The notes under the pieces: generated by a model
Database searches by the model: none
Told to the model about the DNA's origin: nothing
What the model saw: only the letters and a program-made list of their open reading frames with translations
Shown: positions 1 to 9,803 of the stretch, piece after piece
Layout: each line of letters begins with the position of its first letter
Numbering within the stretch: the stretch's first letter is position 1
Assembly: GCA_002507545.1 (NCBI GenBank)
Contig: DAVR01000015.1
Location: forward strand, 1-57,919
DNA: 57,919 bases
Source of the DNA: Archaeoglobus sp. UBA230
GTDB lineage: Archaea > Halobacteriota > Archaeoglobi > Archaeoglobales > Archaeoglobaceae
Reading direction: 5' to 3'
Program-made: the position numbers and the translations under genes

Positions 1-290
1 TGCTCTGAACCGAAGGTTGTGGCGAGGATCATTCCGAGTCCACCATCAACCCTCCAGAACTCTTCCACAACGAGGCATGAATCCAAAACACCCAATCCCT
101 GCCCACCGTATTCTTCTGGTATGGCCATTCCGATAAACCCAAGCTGCGCAGCTTTCTTCCACAGCTCGAAGGGGAACTTCTCCTCTCTATCGCATTCCTC
201 TGCATAGTTCGGAAACTCCTTCTCTGCAAACTCTCTCGCTGCCTCCTTTATGGCTTTCTGGTCATCTGTTAAGATAAAATCTGCAAGCAT
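1..290 (-). CDS. Acyl-CoA dehydrogenase, N-terminal part (cut by window edge)
   Basis: The first 96 codons of a gene running off the left edge. The translation begins MLADFILTDDQKAIKEAA and continues through an acidic helical stretch to PEEYGG and a V-V-E-E-F segment. This is the alpha-helical N-terminal domain of FAD-dependent acyl-CoA dehydrogenases, which oxidise acyl-CoA to enoyl-CoA in beta-oxidation. The FAD-binding and catalytic-base regions lie outside the window, so substrate class cannot be judged. An AT-rich TATA-like stretch (about 318-332) lies upstream. An enoyl-CoA hydratase occurs at 40174, but far away. The family call is good; the specificity is unknown. Confidence 0.85.
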   Translation of the reverse strand, partial: MLADFILTDDQKAIKEAAREFAEKEFPNYAEECDREEKFPFELWKKAAQLGFIGMAIPEEYGGQGLGVLDSCLVVEEFWRVDGGLGMILATTFGSE

Positions 291-421
291 CTTCGACCAC
301 CGGCAGAACGCTGCTTTTTGATTATTTAAATTTTGCCAAGTTCAACCATTGAAAAATAATTTATACTCCTCTCAATTCCTATTCATTAAACATTATCTTT
401 TCGTTTCTTGGGGGAAATGGT

Positions 422-430
422 TTTTAAATA
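422..430 (+). promoter_or_regulatory. TATA box of the DtxR-family gene
   Basis: TTTTAAATA centred about 25 bp before the ATG at 450. This spacing puts the transcription start at or next to the start codon, so the mRNA is probably leaderless. It favours ATG 450 over the in-frame start at 408, which would lie upstream of the promoter. Confidence 0.55.
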
Positions 431-449
431 CATGTGTAAAATTTTCTTA

Positions 450-1025
450 ATGGAGAGAATTGAAGAATACCTTGAGGCAATATATGACATTCAGGAGAAT
501 GAGAAGAGGATTGCTAAAACTGGAGACCTTGCAAATATTTTGAATGTGAAGCCATCAAGTGTTACTGAAATGCTTATAAAGCTTAGAGATTTGGGGTATG
601 TTGATTACCAGCCCTACAGAGGTGCAAAGCTCACGAGAAAGGGAGAAGAGGTTGCAAAAAAGATCAAGAGGTATTATCTTGCTTTGCTGGATTTTTTCCG
701 TAATTTTCTTGAAATAGATGAGGAGATGGCCTCGAAATTGAGCTGCGAGCTTGAGCACCACATAAATGAAGAAACGTTTATCCGAATCTGTCAGGTTATA
801 GCTGGTGAATGCGAGATTTGTGATTCATGTGTTCACGAGTTTTTGAAGCTGAGTGAGGTGCCTGATGGAGAATATATGGTGGTAATTTCTCCGGCAAATC
901 TTGCCGACATAGGCATCGCCCCCCAATCTAAGATAAGGGTGGTTAAAGGGGATGTTGAGACTGAAAAGGGTGTTTTTAAGATAGATGAAAGGTTGAAAAG
1001 GTTCGTTATTCTCTCCAAATTTTAA
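450..1025 (+). CDS. DtxR/MntR-family metal-dependent transcriptional regulator
   Basis: A 191-residue regulator of the DtxR family, which represses metal-uptake or metal-storage genes when Fe(II) or Mn(II) binds. The N-terminal winged helix opens [14 protein letters not shown], and the recognition region contains [14 protein letters not shown] dimerisation domain follows, with E and H residues (LSCELEHHI) typical of the metal sites, a Cys-rich stretch (GECEICDSC), and a C-terminal FeoA/SH3-like domain (from about [13 protein letters not shown]). The length fits the family. The start at 450 is chosen because of the TATA box at 422-430. The gene stands alone, with no metal transporter beside it, so its targets are unknown. 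Its last 20 bases overlap the end of the convergent HemK2-like gene. Confidence 0.88.
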   Translation: MERIEEYLEAIYDIQENEKRIAKTGDLANILNVKPSSVTEMLIKLRDLGYVDYQPYRGAKLTRKGEEVAKKIKRYYLALLDFFRNFLEIDEEMASKLSCELEHHINEETFIRICQVIAGECEICDSCVHEFLKLSEVPDGEYMVVISPANLADIGIAPQSKIRVVKGDVETEKGVFKIDERLKRFVILSKF

Positions 1026-1539
1026 TCGCATAGAGCTTCTCAAAAAACAGGTTTCTCCTCCCGACTATGTCATATTTGAATCCCAACCCTTCGATCAAAT
1101 CGTAAATTTGTGGCTCGTTGTATGATGATGCGATAAGAATTGCCCTTCCGTTCGAGGTAAGAATCTCATCCAGCGAATTCAGAAAACGCTCTATAACCTC
1201 AATTCCCCCTCTTCCCCCGTCCACTGCAACATCAAGCCAGTCGCCCTTTTTTAAATGATCTTCAAGCTCTAAGTAGGGAGGATTAAACAGAACAAGGCTG
1301 AACTTCTTTTTAACCCCTTTGGCAATATCCGTTCTGACTACGTCGAGTCCCTTTTTCCTCAACTCCTTAGCTGCATAGGGTGAGATGTCTGTGGTGAGCA
1401 AAAACTTGCATTTTCCCTTTAGTCTTTCAGCAACGAATCCACTGCCTGCTCCTATCTCAACTACCTCATCCTCCTCCCTTACTTCCCTCAGCGCAACTTC
1501 AAGAAGTAGCTCACTGTCTTCAGCGGGCTCGTATATCAT
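1006..1539 (-). CDS. HemK2/Mtq2-like class I SAM methyltransferase
   Basis: A 177-residue methyltransferase. It starts [17 protein letters not shown], the PAEDS signature of the HemK2 (N6AMT1/Mtq2) branch. The SAM loop [11 protein letters not shown] and the catalytic NPPYLE motif (N-P-P-Y at about residue 90) follow. Members methylate the glutamine of the GGQ motif in class I release factors; in archaea the expected target is aRF1. The start codon lies inside the end of ksgA (20-bp overlap), so the two are translationally linked in the operon NfeD-DUF357-KsgA-HemK2. The longer frame back to 1644 would run through ksgA and is not credible. The function is inferred from the family. Confidence 0.85.
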   Translation of the reverse strand: MIYEPAEDSELLLEVALREVREEDEVVEIGAGSGFVAERLKGKCKFLLTTDISPYAAKELRKKGLDVVRTDIAKGVKKKFSLVLFNPPYLELEDHLKKGDWLDVAVDGGRGGIEVIERFLNSLDEILTSNGRAILIASSYNEPQIYDLIEGLGFKYDIVGRRNLFFEKLYAIKIWRE

Positions 1540-2263
1540 CCACGATCTCCCTAAATTTCTCCGCTCCCAATTCTTCAGGACGCATTTTAGCCATTTCGCC
1601 ATCAATTTCAATGCTGAACCCGAACCTGTTGTTGAACTCATCAACTATCTTCCCCATCCTCTTCCTCTTCATGGTGAAGGCGAAGGTGACAAACTCCTCG
1701 AAAAGCTCCCTGTTTTTCACATTAACCCGTGGCTTGGGTATAATTTTAACAACAGCCGACTCAACCTTTGGTTTTGGTCTGAATGCTGATGGTTTGACAA
1801 TTTCCAGTATTTGCGGAGAACAGTAAACACTGGCGACAACTCCAAGCCTGTTATTCTCTCTGCACAACCTCTCAGCAAACTCCTTCTGGTAAGTCACGAT
1901 AGCCAACTCGAACTTGTGTCTGAAAAATTTGAAGGTGAGAGGAGAGGAAATTTTGTAGGGTATGTTGGATACGATTTTTGTAAAAGCGGGAAACTCAGAT
2001 TTAAGGGCATCTCCATGAATCAGCATGAGCCTTTCTCTCTCTATCTCGTTGCTGAACCTCTCCTTAAGCTTCTCGACCATTCTGCGATCTTTCTCAATCC
2101 CAACAACTCTGCAATGTTTCAGCAACTCTGCCGTTAAATTCCCCGTACCGCATCCAATCTCAAGGACGATGTCATTATCTCCAAGTTCGGCGTAGCTAAC
2201 TATTCTCTCAATAATTCTCCTATTCACAAGCATGTGCTGTCCCAAGGTTCTACGCATCCTCAT
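1520..2263 (-). CDS. ksgA: 16S rRNA dimethyladenosine transferase (KsgA/Dim1)
   Basis: A 247-residue enzyme predicted to dimethylate the two adjacent adenosines in the 3' terminal helix of 16S rRNA during small-subunit maturation. Visible motifs are LGQHMLVN near the N-terminus, the SAM loop [14 protein letters not shown], the acidic ribose-binding GIEKD, and the catalytic [12 protein letters not shown] (N-I-P-Y). A basic C-terminal helical domain follows. The start may be at 2263 or at the second Met (2257). It overlaps the DUF357 gene upstream and the HemK2-like gene downstream by a few bases, as expected for one transcript of translation-related genes. Confidence 0.95.
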   Translation of the reverse strand: MRMRRTLGQHMLVNRRIIERIVSYAELGDNDIVLEIGCGTGNLTAELLKHCRVVGIEKDRRMVEKLKERFSNEIERERLMLIHGDALKSEFPAFTKIVSNIPYKISSPLTFKFFRHKFELAIVTYQKEFAERLCRENNRLGVVASVYCSPQILEIVKPSAFRPKPKVESAVVKIIPKPRVNVKNRELFEEFVTFAFTMKRKRMGKIVDEFNNRFGFSIEIDGEMAKMRPEELGAEKFREIVDDIRAR

Positions 2264-2489
2264 CTCTCAACTTTCCCACTTCAAGTCCTATCTCGAGCCA
2301 TGCCCATGCCCACACGACACACTCAAAAGCCCTTACGAGGTCGCCTTTTTCTACAAAATACCTGGAATCGCTAACGTATGCCTTAATGTTCTCAAGAAAT
2401 CTGCTGTTCCCCTCAACTTTTTTAATCCTCTCCTTTATCCTCTCAAGCCACTTCAGAGTCTCACTCCTAAGTTCATCCTCAATTCTCAA
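2250..2489 (-). CDS. DUF357 family protein
   Basis: A 79-residue, mostly helical protein with the look of the archaeal DUF357 family: alternating charged and aromatic residues and a Trp-rich segment ([15 protein letters not shown]) near the C-terminus. The biochemical role is unknown. It overlaps both the NfeD-type gene upstream (11 bp) and ksgA downstream, so it is co-translated with them. A link to translation or RNA processing is only a guess from this context. Confidence 0.75.
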   Translation of the reverse strand: MRIEDELRSETLKWLERIKERIKKVEGNSRFLENIKAYVSDSRYFVEKGDLVRAFECVVWAWAWLEIGLEVGKLRDEDA

Positions 2490-3747
2490 TCTTCCTCACC
2501 TTAAGCTTCAATCCCTCCCTCTCGACCACTTCAACTTCATCTCCCTCCTCAAGTTCCTCATCACACTCTATGCGCCATATCTCTCCCCTAACTTTTGCAA
2601 ACCCCTTACCACCGGCAAACTCTATCACCTCTCCCCTCTCTCCGACAACTTCACCGACAGGACTTTTCTTCTTCCTTATCTGAGCGACCTTTATTACCGC
2701 AAAAGTCATTATCCCACCAAGTCCAAGCCCTACACCTGCCACGAATTTGGGAAAAGCGTCGTAGAAAGATTCCGGCATCAATGGCTCGTTGAAAAGTATT
2801 AACAACCCGAGAACAATTGATATAACGGATGCCGCTCCGAGAACGCCATATGTTGGGGTTGCAAGTTCGGCAATCAGAAAGGAAATCCCAAGCATGATCA
2901 GGAGCGCTCCGATATAGTTTATTCCCACCACACCAAGCCCAGCAAGGGCGAGGATTAGGCAGATTGCTCCTACAGTCTCAGGAACGATTCCAGGAGAGGT
3001 GAGACCAAAGATCAGGAGGTAGATTCCGAGAAGTAGCAGTATCGCTGCAAGTTGGGGGCTTGAGATGATTTCGTAGATGGTTGCTTGCAGAGGCTTGTTA
3101 ACCTCCAGAACTCGGTAAGTGTCAAACCTTATGTCCATTCCATTCAGCTTGACACCGTTCAGCTTTTTTATCGCTCCATCCTCGCTATTCGCGATAAAGT
3201 CAATAACGTTCTTCTTTAAAGCTTCCTCTGCCGTCAGGGTAAGGGATTGGGTTACAAATCTCGCCGCCACCTCAGCATTTCTCCCTCTCGATCTTGCTAT
3301 ATCGCTCACGTAGCTGGCAAGATAGTTCACAGTCTTGTTTTCGACTTTTGCCGCTCCGAAACCTATTGTAACTGGAGTCGCAGCACCTACAGCCGTTCCA
3401 TTTGCCATGATTGCGATGTGAGACGATAGGAGGATTATAGAGCCTGCAGAAGCACACATTGCTCCTTTCGGGACATAGACAACAACTGGAATTTCGCTGT
3501 TCATGAACAGCAGAACAATCTTCTGTGTAGAACTAAGAACCCCACCGGGAGTATCGAGAACGACAAATAGGACGTCGCAATTCTGCCTCAAGGCAAAATC
3601 GTAGGCGTGCTGGAGCGTTAAATAAGTACCTTCGTTAATTTCTCCTCTAACTTCAATTCTCGCAATCTTGAGTTCAGAAGCTTGGGCAATAGTGGTTGAG
3701 TAAACGACTGAAACCAGGAGGAGGGTGAAAATAAGGTAGAGTTTCAT
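2479..3747 (-). CDS. NfeD family membrane-bound serine protease (ClpP class)
   Basis: A 422-residue protein of the long NfeD type. Residues 1-23 form a signal or anchor segment. A ClpP/SppA-like protease domain covers about 28-200, with LDTPGG and the nucleophile motif CASAGS (Ser100). K138 in the ENKTVN segment is a candidate general base, by analogy with the Ser-Lys dyad of the Pyrococcus 1510-N protease. About four hydrophobic segments (230-330) follow, then a C-terminal OB-fold NfeD domain ending LKVRKIEN. Such proteases often pair with a stomatin gene, but none is next to it here. It is the first gene of the operon leading to ksgA. Confidence 0.88.
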   Translation of the reverse strand: MKLYLIFTLLLVSVVYSTTIAQASELKIARIEVRGEINEGTYLTLQHAYDFALRQNCDVLFVVLDTPGGVLSSTQKIVLLFMNSEIPVVVYVPKGAMCASAGSIILLSSHIAIMANGTAVGAATPVTIGFGAAKVENKTVNYLASYVSDIARSRGRNAEVAARFVTQSLTLTAEEALKKNVIDFIANSEDGAIKKLNGVKLNGMDIRFDTYRVLEVNKPLQATIYEIISSPQLAAILLLLGIYLLIFGLTSPGIVPETVGAICLILALAGLGVVGINYIGALLIMLGISFLIAELATPTYGVLGAASVISIVLGLLILFNEPLMPESFYDAFPKFVAGVGLGLGGIMTFAVIKVAQIRKKKSPVGEVVGERGEVIEFAGGKGFAKVRGEIWRIECDEELEEGDEVEVVEREGLKLKVRKIEN

Positions 3748-3781
3748 GTTATGGGTATACTCAAGCTGGATTTAACCTTTG

Positions 3782-5419
3782 CTACATCCTCACACTTGGC
3801 TCCGGGTTGAAGGGAGCGAAGGAGTCTGGAGAGATGCGTAGGTCCAGCACAAAGGGCCTCTCAGACTCCATCATCGCCTTTATGGAATCCTCGATTTCAT
3901 CGTCGGAAGAGACCACTGCACCTTCTGCTCCGAAAATCTTTGCAAGTTCCGCGAAATCCGGGTTGGAATGGAGAGTTCCGTAGACTCTTCCTCCTTTCTG
4001 AATCCTCTGTCTGAAGTAAAGAACCCTGTAGCTGTTGTCGTTCACAACAACGACCTTTACAGGAATATTCTCCCTGACAGCTGTCTCCAAATCCTGAACG
4101 GTCATCATGAACTCTCCGTCTCCCACAACTGCAACTCCTGTTTTTCCGAGCAGTGCTGCGGTCATGGCTGCAGGAAATCCGAAGCCCATAGCTCCGTGAT
4201 TCGTGGCTGCCAAGTAACTTCTCGCCCTCCTCGCTTTCAAGTAGGTCTGGGCGTATAGGACATGCATTCCCTGACCCGCTGCAACAACTGCATTCGCTGG
4301 CAAAACCTCGTTCAGCTTTTTGAAAAAGAGGGCAGGATTCGCAAAACCCTCGTATTTCATATTAACTGCATTCTCAACCATTGTATCCCATGCCTTTCTC
4401 CATCCTGCAATCTCCTTCAACCAGCTTTCGGGAGCCTTGTGACCTTCGACCTTCTCTACTAACCTCCTGAGAAAGTCCACGGCATCGCTGTAGCTTATAA
4501 GCGCATAGTTGAACTTCTCTCCCGCCTCTCTGTCGAGAGTAACTGCTGCTACTCTGCCCTTTGGCATCCAGTTGTAGCCGTAGGTTGTAACATCCGTAAG
4601 TTGGCATCCGAGGCAGAGAACGAAGTCGGAATTCAGCAGAGCGTTGTCGGCGTGAATGCATCCCCCACCAAACCCAACTCTTCCCAAACAAAGTTCATGT
4701 TCTTCATCCATTGATCCTCTTCCGTTTCCCGTGGTTGCAACCGGTATTCCCGTCTTCTCTGCAAGTTCTGTCAGAAGCCTGTTACCCTCCTCACTGTTCA
4801 CCCCAAACCCTGCAACTATAAGGGGTTTCTCTGCCTTTTTCAGCATCTCTGCAACCTTCTCCACGTCATCATCTCCAGCTCTCGGCCTCTCAGCCCTAAT
4901 CTCAACTCTCTCTTCGGCACTCTCCTCAAGCCAGATGTCCTCGGCAACTTCAACATAAACCGACCCACACTCACGCATTGCGATTGAGAAGGCTTCAGCG
5001 ATCACCGAAGAAACCTTGAGAGGATTATCAACTCTGAAGGTCGCCATGGTTATCGGCTTCATTACAGCCTGCTGATCAACTTCGAGCATGGTGTTTTTCC
5101 CGTAAAGCTCCCTCTTCGCCCCACCGGCTATCACAACCATCGGAGAGCCATCCTTGTAGGCATTGGCAACGCTTATCGTTGTGTTCAGAGTTCCGGGTGC
5201 TGCGTGGACGAGGCTAACTCCGGGAAAGCCTGTAAGTCTTCCTTCCGCGTCAGCCATCGAGGCAGCGACCTGCTCGTGCCTGCAAGAGAGGTAGCGGATA
5301 TCGTCTCTGTAATCATAAAGAGCGTCCACGAAATCAACGACTGAGGTTCCAATAATGCCGTAAATTCTCTTTACACCAAAACTCCGTAGGCATTCCGCCA
5401 CTGCATGCGCTGCATCCAT
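3782..5419 (-). CDS. Thiamine-diphosphate enzyme of the acetolactate synthase/decarboxylase family
   Basis: A 545-residue ThDP enzyme with the three-domain arrangement of acetolactate synthase, benzoylformate decarboxylase and relatives. The Pyr domain has the activating glutamate in CRHEQVAAS (E49). The central domain follows, and the PP domain carries the ThDP/Mg motif from GDGEFMMT to VVVNDN. No regulatory subunit gene (ilvH) is present, and the sequence lacks features that would make acetolactate synthase the obvious call. Its ATG is 4 bp after the stop of an upstream 2-hydroxyacid dehydrogenase, with an AGGTGA site overlapping that stop, so the two are coupled. A sequence of 2-hydroxyacid to 2-oxoacid to decarboxylation or carboligation is plausible but inferred. 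Confidence 0.85.
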   Translation of the reverse strand: MDAAHAVAECLRSFGVKRIYGIIGTSVVDFVDALYDYRDDIRYLSCRHEQVAASMADAEGRLTGFPGVSLVHAAPGTLNTTISVANAYKDGSPMVVIAGGAKRELYGKNTMLEVDQQAVMKPITMATFRVDNPLKVSSVIAEAFSIAMRECGSVYVEVAEDIWLEESAEERVEIRAERPRAGDDDVEKVAEMLKKAEKPLIVAGFGVNSEEGNRLLTELAEKTGIPVATTGNGRGSMDEEHELCLGRVGFGGGCIHADNALLNSDFVLCLGCQLTDVTTYGYNWMPKGRVAAVTLDREAGEKFNYALISYSDAVDFLRRLVEKVEGHKAPESWLKEIAGWRKAWDTMVENAVNMKYEGFANPALFFKKLNEVLPANAVVAAGQGMHVLYAQTYLKARRARSYLAATNHGAMGFGFPAAMTAALLGKTGVAVVGDGEFMMTVQDLETAVRENIPVKVVVVNDNSYRVLYFRQRIQKGGRVYGTLHSNPDFAELAKIFGAEGAVVSSDDEIEDSIKAMMESERPFVLDLRISPDSFAPFNPEPSVRM

Positions 5420-5423
5420 ACTA

Positions 5424-6398
5424 TCACCTGCTCACAACATGCTTGATCTCTTCCCCCCTTAAAGCTCTGCCAATGTTTTCCATAGCCTCCCTTATAATCC
5501 TCAGCCTCGCCTCATTCGTCGCCCCGGCAATGTGTGGTGAGAAAATTACGTTGCAGTCCTTCAACTCAAGCAATTTGCTTCCTTCGGGTGGCTCTTTGGC
5601 AAAAACGTCAAGAGCAGCTCCTGCAATCCACTTTTCCTTGAGAGCTTTAACCAATGCCTCCTCATCAACTATCTCCCCCCTCGCAACGTTTATCAGAATA
5701 GCCGAACTCTTCATTATCTTTAGCTCCTTCTCGCCAATCATCCCCCTTGTTTCCTCAGTTAAGGGCAGATGTATGCTCACGATGTCCGATTCTTTGAGCA
5801 GAGATTCAAAATCCCTATACTCTGCCCCGTATTTTTCCTCAACATCTTTTGCTCTTCGAATGTCGTAATAGATAATCCTGACATCCCATCCCTGCAATCT
5901 CTTTGTAACCTCTCTTCCCTGTGCCCCCATGCCGAGTATTCCCCATGTTTTTCCGTAAAGCTCGTAAACTCCAAGATTTGCCATCTCATCCTGCTCCCAT
6001 TTCCTAGCGAGAACGCTGTTGTGAGCGTAGAGAAGCTTTTTCAGCAGAGCGAGGGCGAACATTATTGTGTGTTCTGCAACGCTCAGAGCGTTAACACCAC
6101 CGACATTGGCAACAGGAATATTAAGCTTTTTTGCTGCATTAACATCAATATGGTTGTAGCCTGTTGAGGGCTGCTGAATCAGCTTGACTTTCTCCATCAC
6201 CTTCATCATTTTCTCTGTTACCGGTATCTTGAAGGTATAGTCACCAATTATAACATCTGCATCTCTCACTGCCTCAAGGATTCTTTGTTCATCATACTCA
6301 TTGATAACCTCTATCTCGACCTCACCGCTGTAGACAGAAGATAGCAGGGCTTTCAGAAGTGGCTCTGCTATTGGTGAGAAACAAACAACTTTTACCAT
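5424..6398 (-). CDS. D-2-hydroxyacid dehydrogenase (NAD-dependent)
   Basis: A 324-residue member of the D-isomer 2-hydroxyacid dehydrogenase family, starting MVKVVCFSPIAEPLL at the ATG ending at 6398. The Rossmann domain has GILGMGAQGREVTKRL, followed by a basic YYDIRRAKD stretch. The catalytic residues are visible as the Arg in NVARGEIVDEEAL, the Glu in FAKEPPE and the His in SPHIAG. Glyoxylate/hydroxypyruvate reductase, phosphoglycerate dehydrogenase and lactate dehydrogenase types share this core, and no ACT domain is present. It heads the unit with the ThDP enzyme, which suggests a shared substrate chain. A longer frame to 6464 has no supporting signal. Confidence 0.85.
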   Translation of the reverse strand: MVKVVCFSPIAEPLLKALLSSVYSGEVEIEVINEYDEQRILEAVRDADVIIGDYTFKIPVTEKMMKVMEKVKLIQQPSTGYNHIDVNAAKKLNIPVANVGGVNALSVAEHTIMFALALLKKLLYAHNSVLARKWEQDEMANLGVYELYGKTWGILGMGAQGREVTKRLQGWDVRIIYYDIRRAKDVEEKYGAEYRDFESLLKESDIVSIHLPLTEETRGMIGEKELKIMKSSAILINVARGEIVDEEALVKALKEKWIAGAALDVFAKEPPEGSKLLELKDCNVIFSPHIAGATNEARLRIIREAMENIGRALRGEEIKHVVSR

Positions 6399-6480
6399 GA
6401 GGGATTTTAAAATGTGAGAGTTTAAAAATTTTTCAGATGTAAAATAAAACAAAGCTAAAAACAAGAAAAATCTTAAAGTT

Positions 6481-6738
6481 TTACTCCTGCTCCTGATAGG
6501 CTTTTAAAACAGCATCCACAATTTTGTCTCTTGCCTCTCTACTTACTGGATGGAAAATATCTTGAAAACTTCCATCCCTCATTTTTCTGCTGGGCATACT
6601 AACCCAGAGACCTCTCTCACCTTCTACAACCTTCAAGCCCTTAACAACAAACTCGTTGTCAAAGCTTACAGACGCGTAGGCCTTCACGTTTCCATTTCCT
6701 TTCGCTTTGTATATCCTAACTTCTGTTATTTCGGCCAA
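6481..6738 (-). CDS. spoVG: SpoVG-like protein (TTG start)
   Basis: An 85-residue protein matching the SpoVG family along its length: MAEITEVRIYK at the N-terminus, a central beta region (VKAYASVSFDNEFVVKGL) and the typical SMPSRKMRDGSF and DIFHPVS segments, then a C-terminal helix. Bacterial SpoVG binds nucleic acids and affects septation, sporulation and virulence regulation; its role in an archaeon is unknown. The start codon is TTG, supported by a strong AGGAGG-type site about 7 bases upstream. A TATA box (TATATAA region, 6780-6788) lies on the divergent side facing purQ. Confidence 0.88.
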   Translation of the reverse strand: MAEITEVRIYKAKGNGNVKAYASVSFDNEFVVKGLKVVEGERGLWVSMPSRKMRDGSFQDIFHPVSREARDKIVDAVLKAYQEQE

Positions 6739-6826
6739 TTCTAACCCTCCTTTGAATTTCGTAACTCTCAGAGGAGGAGATATATAAGGGTTTTTGTTGA
6801 GTTGGAATATGGTCTCAAGAACAAAA

Positions 6827-6838
6827 CTTTAAAAAATT
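6827..6838 (+). promoter_or_regulatory. TATA box of purQ
   Basis: CTTTAAAAAATT centred about 27 bp before ATG 6859. It points to a leaderless purQ transcript and argues against the in-frame start at 6802, which lies upstream of this box. Confidence 0.5.
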
Positions 6839-6858
6839 ATGGCTCAGAAAATTTTGTG

Positions 6859-7674
6859 ATGGAAAGAGACGAGATAAGAGTGGCGGTTCTGAGGATGGAG
6901 GGAACTAACTGTGAGGATGAGACTGTTAAGGCTTTCAGAAGTGTTGGTGTTGAAGCAGAATCTGTTCATGTAAAGCAATTTTACAGTGACATGATAAGGT
7001 TCGAAGAACAGAGGAGTATATTTGACTACCACTGCCTCGTTTTTCCAGGCGGTTTCTCGGCTGGTGACTACATCAGGGCGGGGGCTATTTTTTCCGCAAG
7101 AGTTAAGAGCGCCCTCAGGAAGGATATTGAAGAGTTCATAAAGATGGGATACCCCATTCTGGGGATATGCAACGGCTTTCAGGTTCTGGTTGAGCTTGGG
7201 GCTTTGCCAGGATTCGATGAAGATAGACCAGTATCCGACAAACCGGAGATGGCTCTTGCAATCAACGACTCGAGCAGATTTGAGTGCCGTCCCACATTGC
7301 TGAAAAAGGAGAGCAAGAAGTGCGTCTTCACCCGGAAGGTTAATAAGAATACCGTAATGTTCCCTGTTGCTCACGCGGAGGGCAAAGTTACCTTTCCATC
7401 AGGAAAAGAGGATGAGTATGTGGAAAGACTGCTTTCAAACGATCAGATAGTCTTTAGATATGTGGATGATAAGGGGAATTACGCAGGATATCCTTGGAAC
7501 CCGAATGGGAGCTATTTCAACATTGCTGGGATATGCAATGCTACCCATACCGTCTTTGGGCTTATGCCTCACCCTGAACGAGCCTTTTTCGGTTATCAGG
7601 TCGGTAAGAGAGAGGGATACGGGGATGGATATTGCATTTTCAGGAGTGTAATTGATTATCTGGAAAAGCTTTAG
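6859..7674 (+). CDS. purQ: Phosphoribosylformylglycinamidine synthase subunit I (glutaminase)
   Basis: A 271-residue class I glutamine amidotransferase that supplies ammonia to PurL in the fourth step of purine synthesis (FGAR to FGAM). Motifs seen are RVAVLRMEGTNCEDETVKAF at the N-terminus, the oxyanion strand VFPGGFSAGDYIRAG, the nucleophile elbow GICNGFQVLVELG (Cys) and the His-Glu pair in LMPHPERAFFG. The length matches the longer archaeal PurQ form. Neither purS nor purL is next to it. The start is taken from the TATA spacing and from the family N-terminus; a GTG one codon upstream is also possible. Confidence 0.95.
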   Translation: MERDEIRVAVLRMEGTNCEDETVKAFRSVGVEAESVHVKQFYSDMIRFEEQRSIFDYHCLVFPGGFSAGDYIRAGAIFSARVKSALRKDIEEFIKMGYPILGICNGFQVLVELGALPGFDEDRPVSDKPEMALAINDSSRFECRPTLLKKESKKCVFTRKVNKNTVMFPVAHAEGKVTFPSGKEDEYVERLLSNDQIVFRYVDDKGNYAGYPWNPNGSYFNIAGICNATHTVFGLMPHPERAFFGYQVGKREGYGDGYCIFRSVIDYLEKL

Positions 7675-7709
7675 CAAAAATTTTTAGCCTGTCAGAAGTT
7701 TTTCTTCCA

Positions 7710-8489
7710 ATGAACATTAAAGTTAAAGAATACATGACGAAAAACGTCAACACAATCAAACCTGATGATACTGTAGAAGATGCAATCAAGCTCGTTAAGG
7801 AAACGGGTCATGACAGCTTTCCCGTTGTGGATAACGAGAATCGTGTTGTGGGATACGTTTCCGCTGTTGATATAATAGATAAAGACCCGAAGACGAAGAT
7901 AAAAGATATAATGTCGAAAGAACTCTACGTGGCAAGAGATTTCATGGATTTGAGGGATGCCGCAAGAGTAATGTTCAGAACTGGACATTCTAAGCTGCCG
8001 GTTGTTGACGAGAACAACAGACTTGTTGGGATAATCTCAAATGCTGATGTTATAAGGAGTCAGATTGAGAAGGTTGATCCGGATAAGGTGGAGAAGCTGA
8101 AAAAGACGATTGAAAAGGTTCACGGTGTGAAGACGAACGTTCGAAGGGGCAAGGTTGAGACAGCAAGACTCATACCGACCCAATCGAGAATATATGCTGA
8201 TGAGCTGAGGGGAAGAATACATGAAATCAAGAGGGGTCTGGCGGAGCCGATAGTTGTGATAAAGAAGGATTCGAGGTATTATTTAGTGGATGGACATCAT
8301 AGAGTCATTGCGGCAACAAAACTTGGGATCAGGGAACTTGATGCCTATATTATCGAAGTTCCCAGAAATGTTGAGCTGGGTATAGAGAAACTGGTGAGAA
8401 AGAAGGGGTTAAAATCTGTAAGGGATATCGAGATAATAGAGGACGTCCCTCATCCCTTGGTTGAGATAACCTTCAGGAACATGAGGTGA
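7710..8489 (+). CDS. CBS-pair protein with C-terminal ParB/Srx-fold (SerK-like) domain
   Basis: A 259-residue protein with two CBS motifs at about residues 1-60 and 62-125 (MTKNVNTIKPDDTVEDA; VMFRTGHSKLPVVDENN). CBS pairs usually sense adenine nucleotides. The rest, about 140-235, has the ParB/sulfiredoxin fold pattern: RLIPTQSRIYADEL, EPIVVIKK, then YLVDGHHRVIAATKLGI. The D-G-H-H-R core resembles that of the ADP-dependent free serine kinase SerK of Thermococcus, which also has this fold, so a small-molecule kinase controlled by a nucleotide sensor is an alternative to a DNA-partition role. A T-rich TATA-like run lies 27 bp upstream. SRP19 follows after 3 bp. Confidence 0.8.
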   Translation: MNIKVKEYMTKNVNTIKPDDTVEDAIKLVKETGHDSFPVVDNENRVVGYVSAVDIIDKDPKTKIKDIMSKELYVARDFMDLRDAARVMFRTGHSKLPVVDENNRLVGIISNADVIRSQIEKVDPDKVEKLKKTIEKVHGVKTNVRRGKVETARLIPTQSRIYADELRGRIHEIKRGLAEPIVVIKKDSRYYLVDGHHRVIAATKLGIRELDAYIIEVPRNVELGIEKLVRKKGLKSVRDIEIIEDVPHPLVEITFRNMR

Positions 8490-8492
8490 AAC

Positions 8493-9763
<1,271 letters not shown>

Positions 9764-9803
9764 AATTTATATTTTTAAACTGTAAAGAAGAATGGGGAGA
9801 GTT

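Noticed and set aside
6844..7374. 176-codon minus-strand open frame opposite purQ
   Set aside because: It is an antisense shadow of a clear PurQ gene with no conserved features.
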